Numbered from the stretch's first letter, positions 27,767 to 37,906 are shown. The stretch: DNA of 64,000 nucleotides from Clostridia bacterium (GCA_017397305.1 JAFQJB010000016.1:1-64000), one strand, 5' to 3'. The notes: generated from the letters alone by a model not told the origin. Numbers and translations: made by a program.

Positions 27767-28663
27767 TTAAAATAGCGCTTCTACAAATTCGTTTGCGTCA
27801 AAATCTTCAATATCGTCGATTTTTTCGCCTGTTCCCACGTAAACCACGGGAACTTCCAATTCATAGGATAGCGAAACTATAAACCCGCCCTTTGCCGTGC
27901 CGTCAAGTTTGGTGAGAACAATCCCGTCAATACCCACCGCCTCGTTAAACACTTCAACTTGATTGTATGCGTTTTGACCAGTGGTTGCGTCTAGCACGAT
28001 AAGTTTATAGTAGTTTGCGTCGGGATATTCGCGTTTAGTAACCCTATCCATCTTTTTAAGTTCTTCCATAAGGTTAGCCTTAACGTGCAATCTTCCCGCA
28101 GTATCAATAATTAAAACGTCGGTTTTACGCGCTTTACAAGACTCTATCGCGTCGAAAACAACGGCTGATGCATCGGCACCTTCGGAGTGTTTTACAATCT
28201 TAACCTTTGCCCTATCCGCCCAAACTGCAAGCTGGTCAGCGGCAGCCGCACGGAAGGTATCGCCCGCCGCGATAGTAACGCTTTTACCCTCTTTTACGAA
28301 CTTGTTTGCAAGCTTGCCGATAGTGGTGGTTTTACCCACGCCGTTAACCCCTACAATCATAATGACCGCAGGTGTTTTAACTTCAAGTTTATCGGCATAG
28401 TCAAGCGTTTCAAAAAGTTCGGTTTTAAGGAGGGATAAAACGTAATCTTTATCCTTGCACTTTTCTTTTATGGCAGTATCTCTAATCTCGTCAACAATTT
28501 CCATAGTGGTCTTTACCGAAACGTCCGAAGATATCAAGATGTCTTCAAGTTCTTCGTAAAAGTCCTCGCCAATTCTATCCCTAGCAAAAAGTGCGCTAAG
28601 TTTTTTGGAAATTCCGTCACGAGTTTTAGAGAGTACGTTTTTAAGTTTGCTAAATAGTCCCAT
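27767..28663 (-). CDS. ftsY: Signal recognition particle receptor FtsY
   Basis: Membrane-associated GTPase that docks the SRP. The 298 residues hold only the NG domains: Walker A GVNGVGKT (105-112), DTAGR and TKLDGTAKGG. The long acidic A domain of E. coli FtsY is absent, as usual in Firmicutes, and a basic N-terminal helix remains as a likely lipid-binding element. It follows smc by 10 bases. Confidence 0.96.
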   Translation of the reverse strand: MGLFSKLKNVLSKTRDGISKKLSALFARDRIGEDFYEELEDILISSDVSVKTTMEIVDEIRDTAIKEKCKDKDYVLSLLKTELFETLDYADKLEVKTPAVIMIVGVNGVGKTTTIGKLANKFVKEGKSVTIAAGDTFRAAAADQLAVWADRAKVKIVKHSEGADASAVVFDAIESCKARKTDVLIIDTAGRLHVKANLMEELKKMDRVTKREYPDANYYKLIVLDATTGQNAYNQVEVFNEAVGIDGIVLTKLDGTAKGGFIVSLSYELEVPVVYVGTGEKIDDIEDFDANEFVEALF

Positions 28664-28673
28664 TATTCACCTT

Positions 28674-31600
28674 TTATGCTAAAGTTTGGTCGCCCGTTAT
28701 ATCCGCAACGTCCGAAAGTTTAACCGATACCATCTTGGAAACACCCTTTTCTTGCATGGTAACACCGAATAGTGCGTCGGCAAGTTCCATGGTCGGCTTT
28801 CTGTGGGTTATAACGATAAATTGCGTGTCTTGACTGAATTTTTTAAGGTATCTTGCAAATCTATCTACGTTTGCTTCGTCGAGTGCCGCTTCAATTTCGT
28901 CGAGTACGCAGAAGGGCATCGGGCGGAGTTTTAGGATAGAGAACAAGATTGCAATAGCGGTAAGTGCCTTTTCACCACCAGATAGAAGCGAAAGTTTTTG
29001 AAGTTTCTTTCCCGGGGGCTCGGCAACGATTTCTACGCCTGCTTCCAACTTGTCGTCCACTTGAGAGTAGTCCATTTGAAGCATCGCCCTACCACCACCG
29101 AACAATTCCTTAAAGATTTTTTGGAAGTTTTCGTTGATTTTTGTAAAGCCTTCGTCAAACTGGGTAAGCATTTCACCCTTAATTTTATCGATTGCTTCTT
29201 TTAGGTCTTTTTCGGCTTTCTCTAAGTCTTCTTTTTGAGCGGTCATCTCCTCGTAGCGCTCTTTAAGAGCCTTTGAGTCCTCAATTGCGGTTGCGTTGAT
29301 TGCACCTAATGAACTACGTTTTTTGCGAATTCTTGCTATCTCGCTTTCACCAAATGAAGCGTCGTAATTTTCGGCACGAACTTTAACCGCCGTCTCGTAA
29401 GTTTCTTGATAATCTTCCCAAATGCTTTGTTGCAAATGCTCTAAATCGGAGTCGATTTTTGCAAGTGCAATTTCTTCCAAATGCTTCTTTTCCGAAAGTT
29501 CGGTTATTGCATCGGTCAAATATTGTCGCTTATCAGCATTGCGGTTAAGTTTATCACGAAGTTCGCTCTTGTTTTTGTCGATATTTTCAATCCTTTCGCG
29601 AATACCGTTGATATAATCTTGTTCGGCTTTGGTTAGTGCAACTTTTTCTTGGTCGCGACGAAGTTCTTCAATGATATCTTCTGCACCTTGGTTACTCTTT
29701 AATAAGCCGTCGTTAGTCTTTTCAGTTTCAACGATAACGCCTTTTAGACGTTCGTTCTCGGTTTTTAACGCCGATACAGAGCCTCTAAGTTCGGTAATCT
29801 TAACCTGAATTTCCGTGCTTTGTTCGGTGAGTTGGTCGCGTTCCTTTCTCAGTGCGTCGTATTCGGCTTGGTGCTTATTCGCAGTCTCGGTAGCACTCGT
29901 TCTTTCGGCCTCTAGCTTAGCACCACCCATATGTACTGCTTGATATTCGGCGTCAACTTTTTCAATTCTTTCCTTAACGTCTTCAATCAAATCGTTTGTA
30001 TTTTCAATGCTTTGACCGATTTCCGAAAGTGCCCTTTCAGCAGTCGCTTGCTTTTCCTTTTCGATAAGGTTTTGTTGGCGCTTGCCGTTATACATATCGT
30101 TTAAGAGAGTGTGCGCATCTAGTGCCTTGTCGCGTTTCTTTTCGAGTTCAGCCTTTTGTTCTTTTAATGCGGTCATCTCTTCACGTTTACGTTTTAATTG
30201 TTCGGCATTATCTTCAATCTTTCTATCGCTTGATAATAGCCCTACCGTATCCGTTCTTCTAGAACCACCCGTCATTGCACCCTGTGTTGTAAACACGTCG
30301 CCATCCAAGGTAACCATCTTAAACGCAAAGCGGTATTTATCGGCTATGCGGGTTGCATTTTGCAAGGTATCCACGATAAGCGTGTTGCCAAGAAGGTTGG
30401 AAATAACGTTTTCGTATTGCTTATCATAGGTTACAAGTTGGTTCGCAACACCAAGCGCGCCCGTTTCTTTGAGCGCTAAGGTCACTTGAACGTTTTGCTC
30501 CCTAGGTTTAACGGAGGTTATTGGCAAGAATGTAATTCTTCCAAGTCCGTTGGTCTTTAAGTATTCAATCAAATATCTCGCATCGTCAGGGGTAGCCGTA
30601 ACCACGTTTTGTGCAGCGGCGGCAAGCGCCGTCTCCAATGCGATATCATATTTTTTGTCGCTCTTTATAAGTTCGGCAACAACGCCCTTTATTCTGCGCT
30701 TAAGTTCGCCGTTTTGTTTTGCCTTATTTAAAAGGTTTTTAACCGCGGGGGCATACCCCTCGTAATTGTCTTTAAGTGCTTTATAGAAATTGTCTTTGGT
30801 AACGAGCGTTGTGATTACTGAGTTTAACGAATAGATTGCATTGTCAAGTTTTGCAACCTCTTCGTTGCCGTTTCTAATCTCGTCTTCCTTATGCTCGATT
30901 TGGTTTCTAAGGTCGAAAATAGCACGGTCAAGTTCGTCAATATTTTTGTCGCACTTCTCCTTATTATTGAAAAGCTCGTCCCTCTTTACCGAAAGTTCGT
31001 CAAGTTTAGTGGTAAGTTCGTCAAGTTTTTCCATCAAATTGCTCTTTTCGATAGACTTAGTGCCCTTGTTTAATTTGATGTCAGAAAGCGTTTCGATAGA
31101 TTCGATAACCTTCTTTCTATTTGCGTTTTGAAGTTCTTCACCGAGAGCAATCTTTTCGGATACCGTTAAGAGTTTTTTAGATAATTTTTCGGCTTGTTTT
31201 TGCAATTCTTCAAGTTGCGCAAGGTCGTTACCTAATTTTTGCTCGTTATCGGTAAAGGTTTGTTCGCACTCTTTGACAAGTTCTATATTTGCCTTTATCT
31301 CGTTATTAGCGCGCTCTATTTGGCTCTTTAAGTAGGAAATCTTTTGTTCGTAAAGTTGCTTTGCGCCCGAAGATTTTTCCATATTAACGCGCTTTTCAAG
31401 TAGTTCGTCGTTAAGGTTTTTAAGTTTGATATCAGCTTCAGAAATATCGGAGAAAATCTTATCGTATTCGCTTTGAACCTTTTCCAATTCACTGCTTCTT
31501 AATGCGCTTTGCTCCTCAATACCCTTTATTCTAACGTTGATTTTGCCCTTTGCAGTCTCAACGCCGTCAACTTTAGCGATATAGGTGTTAAGTTCGTGGA

Positions 31601-32270
31601 ATTTAAGTTCTTCCGAAAGTTCGTTAAACTCCTTTGCCTTTGCCGCTTGTCTCTCTAAGGGGGCAAGTTGATTTTCAATCTCGGTCAAAATGTCGATATA
31701 TCTAACCAAGTTCTCGTGCGTTCTTTCAAGTTTACGCTCCGATTCGTTCTTTCTAGTCTTAAACTTAGCAATACCCGTTGCCTCTTCAAAAATCATACGG
31801 CGGTCTTCGGGTTTTGCCGACATAATTTCTTCAACCTTACCTTGACCGATTATAGTATAACCCTCTTTACCGATACCGCATTCGTGCAAAAGGTCAACGA
31901 TATCGCGAAGTCTTGCTGGTTGCTTGTTGATATAATATTCACTTTCACCGCTACGGAAAAGTTTTCTCGTGATAATCAGTTCGTTATAGTCGATGCTGAA
32001 CATCTTGTTAGAATTGTCGAAGTATAGCGAAACTTCGCAATAAGAAAGGGACTTTCTTCCTTGCGTTCCGCTAAAAATAACGTCCTGCATGCTAGAACCA
32101 CGAAGGGTTTTTGCCGATTGTTCACCAAGCACCCAACGAATAGCGTCCGCAACGTTACTCTTACCACAGCCGTTAGGCCCAACAATTCCCGTTATGCCGT
32201 CGCCAAACTTGATTTCGGCTTTATCGGCAAACGATTTAAATCCGTAAATTTCCACCTTTTCGAAATTCAC
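28674..32270 (-). CDS. smc: Chromosome partition protein Smc
   Basis: Condensin-type ATPase of 1198 residues. It has Walker A GPNGCGKSN (31-39), two long coiled coils separated by a hinge (about 515-640, including GRITFLPI and GGSRRTD), and the C-terminal ATPase half with signature LSGGEKA (from 1096) and Walker B-type CVLDEIEAALDEANV (about 1120-1134). Together with ScpA and ScpB (not in this window) it organises and separates chromosomes. It starts 18 bases after rnc. Confidence 0.97.
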   Translation of the reverse strand: MNFEKVEIYGFKSFADKAEIKFGDGITGIVGPNGCGKSNVADAIRWVLGEQSAKTLRGSSMQDVIFSGTQGRKSLSYCEVSLYFDNSNKMFSIDYNELIITRKLFRSGESEYYINKQPARLRDIVDLLHECGIGKEGYTIIGQGKVEEIMSAKPEDRRMIFEEATGIAKFKTRKNESERKLERTHENLVRYIDILTEIENQLAPLERQAAKAKEFNELSEELKFHELNTYIAKVDGVETAKGKINVRIKGIEEQSALRSSELEKVQSEYDKIFSDISEADIKLKNLNDELLEKRVNMEKSSGAKQLYEQKISYLKSQIERANNEIKANIELVKECEQTFTDNEQKLGNDLAQLEELQKQAEKLSKKLLTVSEKIALGEELQNANRKKVIESIETLSDIKLNKGTKSIEKSNLMEKLDELTTKLDELSVKRDELFNNKEKCDKNIDELDRAIFDLRNQIEHKEDEIRNGNEEVAKLDNAIYSLNSVITTLVTKDNFYKALKDNYEGYAPAVKNLLNKAKQNGELKRRIKGVVAELIKSDKKYDIALETALAAAAQNVVTATPDDARYLIEYLKTNGLGRITFLPITSVKPREQNVQVTLALKETGALGVANQLVTYDKQYENVISNLLGNTLIVDTLQNATRIADKYRFAFKMVTLDGDVFTTQGAMTGGSRRTDTVGLLSSDRKIEDNAEQLKRKREEMTALKEQKAELEKKRDKALDAHTLLNDMYNGKRQQNLIEKEKQATAERALSEIGQSIENTNDLIEDVKERIEKVDAEYQAVHMGGAKLEAERTSATETANKHQAEYDALRKERDQLTEQSTEIQVKITELRGSVSALKTENERLKGVIVETEKTNDGLLKSNQGAEDIIEELRRDQEKVALTKAEQDYINGIRERIENIDKNKSELRDKLNRNADKRQYLTDAITELSEKKHLEEIALAKIDSDLEHLQQSIWEDYQETYETAVKVRAENYDASFGESEIARIRKKRSSLGAINATAIEDSKALKERYEEMTAQKEDLEKAEKDLKEAIDKIKGEMLTQFDEGFTKINENFQKIFKELFGGGRAMLQMDYSQVDDKLEAGVEIVAEPPGKKLQKLSLLSGGEKALTAIAILFSILKLRPMPFCVLDEIEAALDEANVDRFARYLKKFSQDTQFIVITHRKPTMELADALFGVTMQEKGVSKMVSVKLSDVADITGDQTLA

Positions 32271-32288
32271 TTTTATACCACCTTAAAA

Positions 32289-32984
32289 TTAGTTTTTGTT
32301 TATCTTATTAAGCGCCTTTTCAGCAGCGTTCATCTCAGCAGATTTTTTACTTCTTCCCTCGCCTTCTGCAAGCCTTTGTCCGTTTAGAAGTGCCGCCACC
32401 CTAAACATGGGCGAGTGGTCTGGTCCACTGCGACGGAGCATTTCGTAACTTATACTGCCAAGTTTATACTTTTGAACGTATTCTTGAAAACGACTTTTAT
32501 AATCGGTTTTTTCCGCATTAGTTTGATTTTTTATCGATTTTTTTTCGATAACCGAAATAAGCGTGCGCATTATAAACTCTTTGGCAAGGTTAATTCCGCC
32601 GTCTATGTAAATGCCTGCAACCAAAGCCTCGTATATGCTTGAAAAAAGTTTTTGGTCAAGGCTAGACGATTTTTCCTGACCACGTCCAAGCAAAACGAAC
32701 TCTTCTATCCCAAGTTTTTTTACCGCTTTAAGAAGTGGGGTTTTGGAAACGATTTGTGCCCTTGCTTTAGTTAGGTAACCCTCGTCGCCATAGCCGTTCT
32801 TATAAAGGTACTCGGTAACCACAAACTGAATAATAGAGTCCCCAAAAAACTCCAAGAGTTCGTTGTCGCTCTCCCCGTGCTCGTTTGCGTAGGACGCGTG
32901 TGTGAAGCATTTTCTAAGAAGCATTTTGTCCTTAAACGAATAGCCTATTTTTTCTTCGCAACCCGTTATATCAAAAATGCTCAT
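32289..32984 (-). CDS. rnc: Ribonuclease III
   Basis: Cleaves double-stranded RNA in rRNA and mRNA processing. The 231 residues show the catalytic signature NELLEFFGDSI (about 40-50), the second acidic cluster YEALVAGIYIDGG (about 118-130) and a C-terminal double-stranded-RNA-binding domain (about 155-228). The ATG overlaps the plsX stop by one base. Confidence 0.96.
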   Translation of the reverse strand: MSIFDITGCEEKIGYSFKDKMLLRKCFTHASYANEHGESDNELLEFFGDSIIQFVVTEYLYKNGYGDEGYLTKARAQIVSKTPLLKAVKKLGIEEFVLLGRGQEKSSSLDQKLFSSIYEALVAGIYIDGGINLAKEFIMRTLISVIEKKSIKNQTNAEKTDYKSRFQEYVQKYKLGSISYEMLRRSGPDHSPMFRVAALLNGQRLAEGEGRSKKSAEMNAAEKALNKINKN

Positions 32985-34006
32985 TAGCCTTGCGCCTCGT
33001 TCACCTCTTGCAATGCAAGTTTTTCTTTAATCTTATCGGCAATATCAAAGTCAGCGTAAGCTACTGCTTGCAAGATTGCCGCCTTTATTGCAGAACGTTT
33101 TGACGAGCCGTGCGCCTTGATAACGGGCTTGTTAACGCCCACGAAAAGTGCACCGCCGTGATTATTATAGTCAAGTTTTTTAGCAAGTTTTTTGAAGGTC
33201 TTTTTAAGGAGCAAGCCACCGATTTTACCAATAAACGTTGACTTAATATCCTTTTTCATAACTTTAAGAAGCATTTTGATTGCGCCCTCGATTGACTTAA
33301 CGGCAACGTTACCGCTAAACCCGTCGGTCACAACGACGTCAACTTCGCCCGCTAGAATATCGCGACCTTCAATGTTACCAATAAAGTTGATACCCTTTGC
33401 CGATTCTAGCAAGGGATAAACTTCGTGAATAAGTGCGTTACCCTTTTCCTTTTCGGTACCGTTAGATAAAAGCCCAACTTTGGGATTTTTTACGCCAGTC
33501 GCCTCTAAAAAGGCAGTTCCCATAAGTGCAAACTGAACGAGATTTATACTCTTACAGTCGGCATTTGCACCCGCGTCCATCATAATAACGTTTTTGCCGT
33601 CGATTGCCGTTGGCATAATCGGGCAAAGTGCAGGACGACTTATACCGCCAATTCTTCCAAGTTTTAAGGTTGCCCCAACAAGTACCGCACCCGTTGAACC
33701 AGCCGAAACGAATGCTTTTGCATCGTCGTTTTCTTTAAGTTCCTTAAAAGCTACGCAAATTGAACTTTCGGGTTTTTTTCGTATTGCAACGGTGGGTTCT
33801 TCTTCGCAAGTAATAACGTCGGGTGCGTTAATAATTTCCACCCTTTCTTTATCGTACTCGTAACCTTCAAGAAGTTTTTCGATAACCTCTTGTTTGCCCA
33901 CCAATACCGCCGTGAACTGCTTATTTTCTTGCATTGCGGAAACTGTACCCGCAATAACTTCCTCGGGTGAATGGTCACCACCAAAGGCGTCTATCAAAAT
34001 TTTCAT
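32984..34006 (-). CDS. plsX: Phosphate acyltransferase PlsX
   Basis: Makes acyl-phosphate from acyl-ACP for the PlsY step of phospholipid synthesis. The 340 residues start with IDAFGGDHSPEEVIAG and contain VSAGSTGAVLVGA, MDAGANADC and VTDGFSGNVAVK, typical of the family. In many Firmicutes fabD, fabG and acpP lie between plsX and rnc; here they are missing and rnc follows directly. Confidence 0.95.
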   Translation of the reverse strand: MKILIDAFGGDHSPEEVIAGTVSAMQENKQFTAVLVGKQEVIEKLLEGYEYDKERVEIINAPDVITCEEEPTVAIRKKPESSICVAFKELKENDDAKAFVSAGSTGAVLVGATLKLGRIGGISRPALCPIMPTAIDGKNVIMMDAGANADCKSINLVQFALMGTAFLEATGVKNPKVGLLSNGTEKEKGNALIHEVYPLLESAKGINFIGNIEGRDILAGEVDVVVTDGFSGNVAVKSIEGAIKMLLKVMKKDIKSTFIGKIGGLLLKKTFKKLAKKLDYNNHGGALFVGVNKPVIKAHGSSKRSAIKAAILQAVAYADFDIADKIKEKLALQEVNEAQG

Positions 34007-34026
34007 AATTTTCTTTCCTTTAATTT

Positions 34027-35418
34027 TTAGTTTTCAAGCGTTCCAACTGTTCTCGGGAAGGGAAGAACGTCTCTAATGTTTGAAATACCGGTTAGGTACA
34101 TAATCATTCTTTCAAACCCTAAGCCGAAACCAGAGTGGATAACACCGCCGTATTTTCTTAGGTCAAGGTATGACTTATAATCGTCCTTATTAAGTCCGCA
34201 TTCAGCCATTCTTTGCTCTAAAATTTCCATTCTTTCTTCACGCTGACTTCCGCCGATAAGTTCGCCGATACCGGGAACCAAAAGGTCGCTTGCGGCAACC
34301 GTCTTTTTATCGTCGTTAAGTCTCATATAGAACGCCTTTATATCCTTAGGATAATCGGTCAAGAACACAGGTTTTTTGAACACTTCTTCGGTGATATAAC
34401 GTTCGTGCTCACTTTGAAGGTCAACGCCCCAATATACAGGCGCTTCAAACCTATCCTTTACCTTTTCCAAAATTTCAATCGCTTCGGTGTAGGTAAGGCG
34501 CTTAAACTCGTTATTCTTAACGTTGTTAAGTCTTTCGATAAGTCCGTTGTCAACAAATCTATTCAAGAACTCAATCTCTTCTTTGCAAGTATCCATAACC
34601 CTTTCGATTATGTATTTTACCATTGCTTCAGCGCAGTCCATATCGTCGGATAGGTCGGCAAAAGCAAGTTCGGGCTCTATCATCCAAAACTCTGCCGCGT
34701 GACGAACTGTGTTAGAGTGTTCTGCTCTAAAGGTAGGTCCAAAGGTGTAAACGTTAGAGTATGCCATTGCAAAGTTTTCAACGTCTAACTGACCTGAAAC
34801 GGTAAGGCTTGCTTTTTTACCAAAGAAGTCTTGCTTATAGTCTGCCCCGCCGTTGTCAAGGGGAAGATTGTCAAGGTCTAGAGTAGTTACTTGGAACATT
34901 GCGCCCGCACCTTCACAGTCGCTTCCCGTGATAATCGGGGTGTGAACGTACACAAAGCCCCTTTCGTTAAAGAAACTGTGGATTGCAAAAGCCGCTTCGC
35001 TTCTAATCTTAAACACTGCGTTGAAGGTGTTCGTTCTAGGACGCAAGTGAGGCATGGTACGCAAAAATTCTAGCGTATGTCTTTTCTTTTGTAAGGGATA
35101 GTCGGGAGTGGAAGTTCCAAGCACCTCGATACTATCGGCATTGATTTCAAAGGGTTGTTTGTTTTCGGGGGTTAAAATAAGCGTACCCGTAACCGAAAGA
35201 CAAGCACCCACGTTTTGCTTTGCAATTTCATCGTAATTTGAAACCTTGTTTCTATCAAAAACGATTTGGCAGTTCTTAAAGTAAGAACCGTCGTTAAGTT
35301 CGATAAAACCGAACGATTTAGAGTCGCGAATGGTTTTTGCCCAACCGCAAACGGTAACGGTTTTACCGCCAAAGTCTTTAGCTGAATTGAAAATCTTTTT
35401 AAGTTCTGTCCTCTTCAT
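34027..35418 (-). CDS. asnS: Asparaginyl-tRNA synthetase
   Basis: Class IIb aminoacyl-tRNA synthetase with 463 residues. It has an N-terminal OB-fold anticodon domain (about 16-100), class II motif 2 in [23 protein letters not shown], and motif 3 [15 protein letters not shown] near the C-terminus. It is the first gene of the asnS-plsX-rnc-smc-ftsY run, with a 20-base gap to plsX, and has its own promoter. Confidence 0.96.
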   Translation of the reverse strand: MKRTELKKIFNSAKDFGGKTVTVCGWAKTIRDSKSFGFIELNDGSYFKNCQIVFDRNKVSNYDEIAKQNVGACLSVTGTLILTPENKQPFEINADSIEVLGTSTPDYPLQKKRHTLEFLRTMPHLRPRTNTFNAVFKIRSEAAFAIHSFFNERGFVYVHTPIITGSDCEGAGAMFQVTTLDLDNLPLDNGGADYKQDFFGKKASLTVSGQLDVENFAMAYSNVYTFGPTFRAEHSNTVRHAAEFWMIEPELAFADLSDDMDCAEAMVKYIIERVMDTCKEEIEFLNRFVDNGLIERLNNVKNNEFKRLTYTEAIEILEKVKDRFEAPVYWGVDLQSEHERYITEEVFKKPVFLTDYPKDIKAFYMRLNDDKKTVAASDLLVPGIGELIGGSQREERMEILEQRMAECGLNKDDYKSYLDLRKYGGVIHSGFGLGFERMIMYLTGISNIRDVLPFPRTVGTLEN

Positions 35419-35457
35419 AATAGCACCTTTGTCTAAATTTAAAATTATACGAAATAC

Positions 35458-35486
35458 ATTATATCATTTTTTAACCGACTTTACAA
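35458..35486 (-). promoter_or_regulatory. asnS promoter
   Basis: On the minus strand TTGTAA (35481-35486) and TATAAT (35458-35463) are 17 bases apart, with an extended TGA before the -10 box. It lies 40 bases upstream of the asnS start. No T-box was seen in this short leader. Confidence 0.7.
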
Positions 35487-35530
35487 GAGAAATGCGCAAA
35501 TTTTTGCTATCCTTTTCCTTTAAAAAGGAA

Positions 35531-35556
35531 AAAGACCGAAAAATTCGGTCCTTTTT
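35531..35556 (-). terminator. Intrinsic terminator after the GNAT-like gene
   Basis: A stem GACCGAA / TTCGGTC (35534-35540 and 35544-35550) with T-rich tracts on both sides. On the minus strand it follows the stop at 35557 immediately and runs into TTTTTCC. A second, A/T-rich inverted repeat (CTTTTCCTTT/AAAGGAAAAAG) lies next to it. Confidence 0.75.
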
Positions 35557-36696
35557 TTATTTTATTAAACTTCCTATCCCTTTTACGTAGGTTTGGCGGT
35601 GCTTTACTATATCGCCGTGCAACCTTTCCATTTGTGCTTGAATTTCAGCATTATGTATAAGCGTTGGGTTAGATTCGACCACCTGAACGTCTGAATCAAA
35701 AACGTTTTTTATAATTTTTGACATCATCAAAGCTATTATACCGCTGTCTTTATATTTATGCCTTGTTCCCACAAGCGCCATCTCCAACTCTTTTGGGTGT
35801 CTTATACTTTTTAGCACCCTTATAAACCCAAGCGGAAATAGTTTTCCTTTTGATTTGATAAGCGAATCGCTTATAGACGGCAGCACAACCGCAAACGCAA
35901 CCACTTCATCATTTTCATCAACCAACAAACTCACATACTTAATATTTACGATGGTGGCAAACTGTTTTAAAACGTTTTTAACCGCCTTGCCCTCGATAGG
36001 CACAAACCCGTCTAAATGCCCATACGCTTCGTTTAAGGTATCAAAAAGCCCCCTGCCATAGCGTTTCAAAACCTGCCTTACGCCCATTGTTTCGGTAACG
36101 TCACGCAGGCGTGAGCGCGCAAGAATTTTATCCGCAAGCAAGTGTATCCTATCGTAATTTTTGTCTCTAAAATCAAACCGCCTTTCTATCCATTTAGATT
36201 CATCTTCAAAGCCAAGCTCGGTCATTCGCTTGCAAAAATAAGGATAGTAATAATTGGTTGCATAAGTGCTTCTTTGATTGAAACCGAAGGTTAGCATTCC
36301 CTCCCTATCGGTATCGTTAAAGCCCCACGGACCGTGGATAGTATCCATTCCGTTATCTCGCCCAAATTTTTCAACTGCACCTAAAAGCGCCTTGAACACT
36401 TCTACGTCATCAATACACTCAAAGCGAGAAAACCTTATCATTTTTTTTGCGCGAAGTTCGTTGTCCTTTTTGTTTATTAGCCCCGCTATTCTACCCACAA
36501 GCTTGCCGTCTTTATAGGCTAAAAATGCTTTGCAGTCATTACCAACAAGGCTAAAGTTCTTTTTGGGGTTGAAGGTGTTAAGTTCGTCACTTCTTAGCGA
36601 CGGAACGTAATACGGACAATCTCTATAAAGTTTTATAGGATAAGAAGCGAACTTTCGCATATCCCTTTTCGACCTTACTTCTCTTATTTCAATCAT
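35557..36696 (-). CDS. GNAT-like acyltransferase family protein (YghO-like)
   Basis: The 379-residue protein (start at ATG 36696 after AAGGA; an upstream in-frame codon is rejected) begins IEIREVRSKRDMRKF and has YVPSLRSDE, then a GNAT-like fold segment with AYKDGKLVGRIAGLINK (about 65-90) and GPWGFNDTDREGM (about 128-140). Such two-domain proteins are common in Clostridia and Bacteroidetes and are usually annotated as N-acetyltransferases of unknown substrate. It is a single-gene unit with its own promoter and terminator. Function cannot be refined from the sequence. Confidence 0.65.
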   Translation of the reverse strand: MIEIREVRSKRDMRKFASYPIKLYRDCPYYVPSLRSDELNTFNPKKNFSLVGNDCKAFLAYKDGKLVGRIAGLINKKDNELRAKKMIRFSRFECIDDVEVFKALLGAVEKFGRDNGMDTIHGPWGFNDTDREGMLTFGFNQRSTYATNYYYPYFCKRMTELGFEDESKWIERRFDFRDKNYDRIHLLADKILARSRLRDVTETMGVRQVLKRYGRGLFDTLNEAYGHLDGFVPIEGKAVKNVLKQFATIVNIKYVSLLVDENDEVVAFAVVLPSISDSLIKSKGKLFPLGFIRVLKSIRHPKELEMALVGTRHKYKDSGIIALMMSKIIKNVFDSDVQVVESNPTLIHNAEIQAQMERLHGDIVKHRQTYVKGIGSLIK

Positions 36697-36765
36697 AAAA
36701 ATCCTTAAAACCACGCACTTTTTCACATATAAATGCATAGCACTTTATATTAATTTGTCACCTAT

Positions 36766-36794
36766 ATTATATCACAAATTTTTATAAGCACAAA
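36766..36794 (-). promoter_or_regulatory. Promoter of the GNAT-like gene
   Basis: On the minus strand TTTGTG (36789-36794), 17 bases, TATAAT (36766-36771) with an extended TGA element, 70 bases before the ATG. Confidence 0.6.
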
Positions 36795-36849
36795 CGAATT
36801 TTTAGTCTTTTTATGTCGAAAACAAAACTTTTTGACAAATCAACAAGTT

Positions 36850-36972
36850 TTATTTTTCTTCTTGCGTTTCCCTCACAATTTTTGGGGGCGTTTGGTCTTT
36901 AAGTGCCATAATGTATTGCGCATATTGTTCTTCTGTTAGTTTTTTAACTTTGTTTTTTTTCTTTTTTGCCAT
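36850..36972 (-). CDS. Small basic protein of 40 residues, unknown function
   Basis: The likely start is ATG 36972 with GAGGG 5 bases upstream, giving MAKKKKNKVKKLTEEQYAQYIMALKDQ and a short TPPKIV tail: a strongly basic head followed by an amphipathic helix. It is not longer than 40 residues unless an upstream ATG without ribosome site is used. No known family recognised. It lies alone between the terminator of the HEAT-like gene and the GNAT-like gene. A nucleic-acid or membrane-binding role would be a guess. Confidence 0.5.
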   Translation of the reverse strand: MAKKKKNKVKKLTEEQYAQYIMALKDQTPPKIVRETQEEK

Positions 36973-37036
36973 AATATCCCTCTTTTTTATGGTGGTATTA
37001 TGCTCTTTCATCAACTTTTTATACCGCGATAAAATA

Positions 37037-37068
37037 AAAACCCTCACTAATCAGGTGAAGGTTTTTTG
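37037..37068 (-). terminator. Intrinsic terminator after the HEAT-like gene
   Basis: On the minus strand AACCTTCAC-CTGATTA-GTGAGGGTT (one mismatch) is followed by TTTATTTTA. It begins 8 bases after the stop at 37076. Confidence 0.75.
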
Positions 37069-37075
37069 TTGCTTT

Positions 37076-37903
37076 TTATTGTTTTTGTTCTTTTTGTTTT
37101 TCAAAGATTTTCTTATAGGTCTTTTCGTTTGAAAAATCGCGTTCTTTATTGTACTGACCGCCAAGCGCCTCTATTGCAAATCTAAGTTCCTCAAAATCGG
37201 CATAGGAAATCTTTTCCCTCTCAATTGCCTCCATTAGTACTGGTAGAGCGCGTTCGTCACCGAATTTTGATAGGTAACCCGCATAAATTTGAAGGTCTGC
37301 TGGGTGAGAAACAAACTCGTCTACAAGCAAGTTAAACACCCTATCGTCCTTTTGACAGTGGGATAAAATTTCCACAAGGTTAACCCTCTTTTGCTCGCTA
37401 ACCCCGTCTATCTCTAAAAGAATTGCTTCTTTTACATCGTCAGCCATATCGCATAATAGTTCGGTTGCAAGTTCCCTTATCCCCTCGCTATAATCCCAAA
37501 GAATAAACTCTAAATATTTATCCTTTGCCTTTTTTGACTGCATTTGACCTAGCATATTCATTAAATAAACTATCAATTCTTCATCAGCATTTTGCCTTAT
37601 AGCAGAGCACACCGCATCTTCGTTTTTCTTGTCCGCCGTTATTGCTTCACACAAAAAGTCTGAAACGGCAACGCCCTCTTCAACGTGGCGAGCAAGGGTT
37701 TTTACAAGTTCTTCACCCGAAAAGCCCCTATAGTAACTATTTGGGGTTTTGCCGTCTAGTTCTTTTAATTTTTCGTCACCAAACTTAACGTAAAGGTCGG
37801 GAATTTTGTTCTCAATTTCTTCGGGTTTAACCTTGCCTATGTTGCTATAAACGTAATTGGAAATATACTTATCAAACAATGCGTCGATGTCAATTATTTT
37901 CAT
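37076..37903 (-). CDS. HEAT-repeat-like alpha-helical protein, unknown function
   Basis: A 275-residue, soluble, highly alpha-helical protein rich in Glu, Asp, Lys and Leu. From about residue 100 there are successive helical pairs resembling HEAT repeats (for example YSEGIRELATELLCDMADDVKEAI and KFGDERALPVLMEAIE). No catalytic motif. It follows the TPR gene by 3 bases, so the two are co-translated and may form a scaffold together (inference). Confidence 0.6.
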   Translation of the reverse strand: MKIIDIDALFDKYISNYVYSNIGKVKPEEIENKIPDLYVKFGDEKLKELDGKTPNSYYRGFSGEELVKTLARHVEEGVAVSDFLCEAITADKKNEDAVCSAIRQNADEELIVYLMNMLGQMQSKKAKDKYLEFILWDYSEGIRELATELLCDMADDVKEAILLEIDGVSEQKRVNLVEILSHCQKDDRVFNLLVDEFVSHPADLQIYAGYLSKFGDERALPVLMEAIEREKISYADFEELRFAIEALGGQYNKERDFSNEKTYKKIFEKQKEQKQ

Positions 37904-37906
37904 ATC

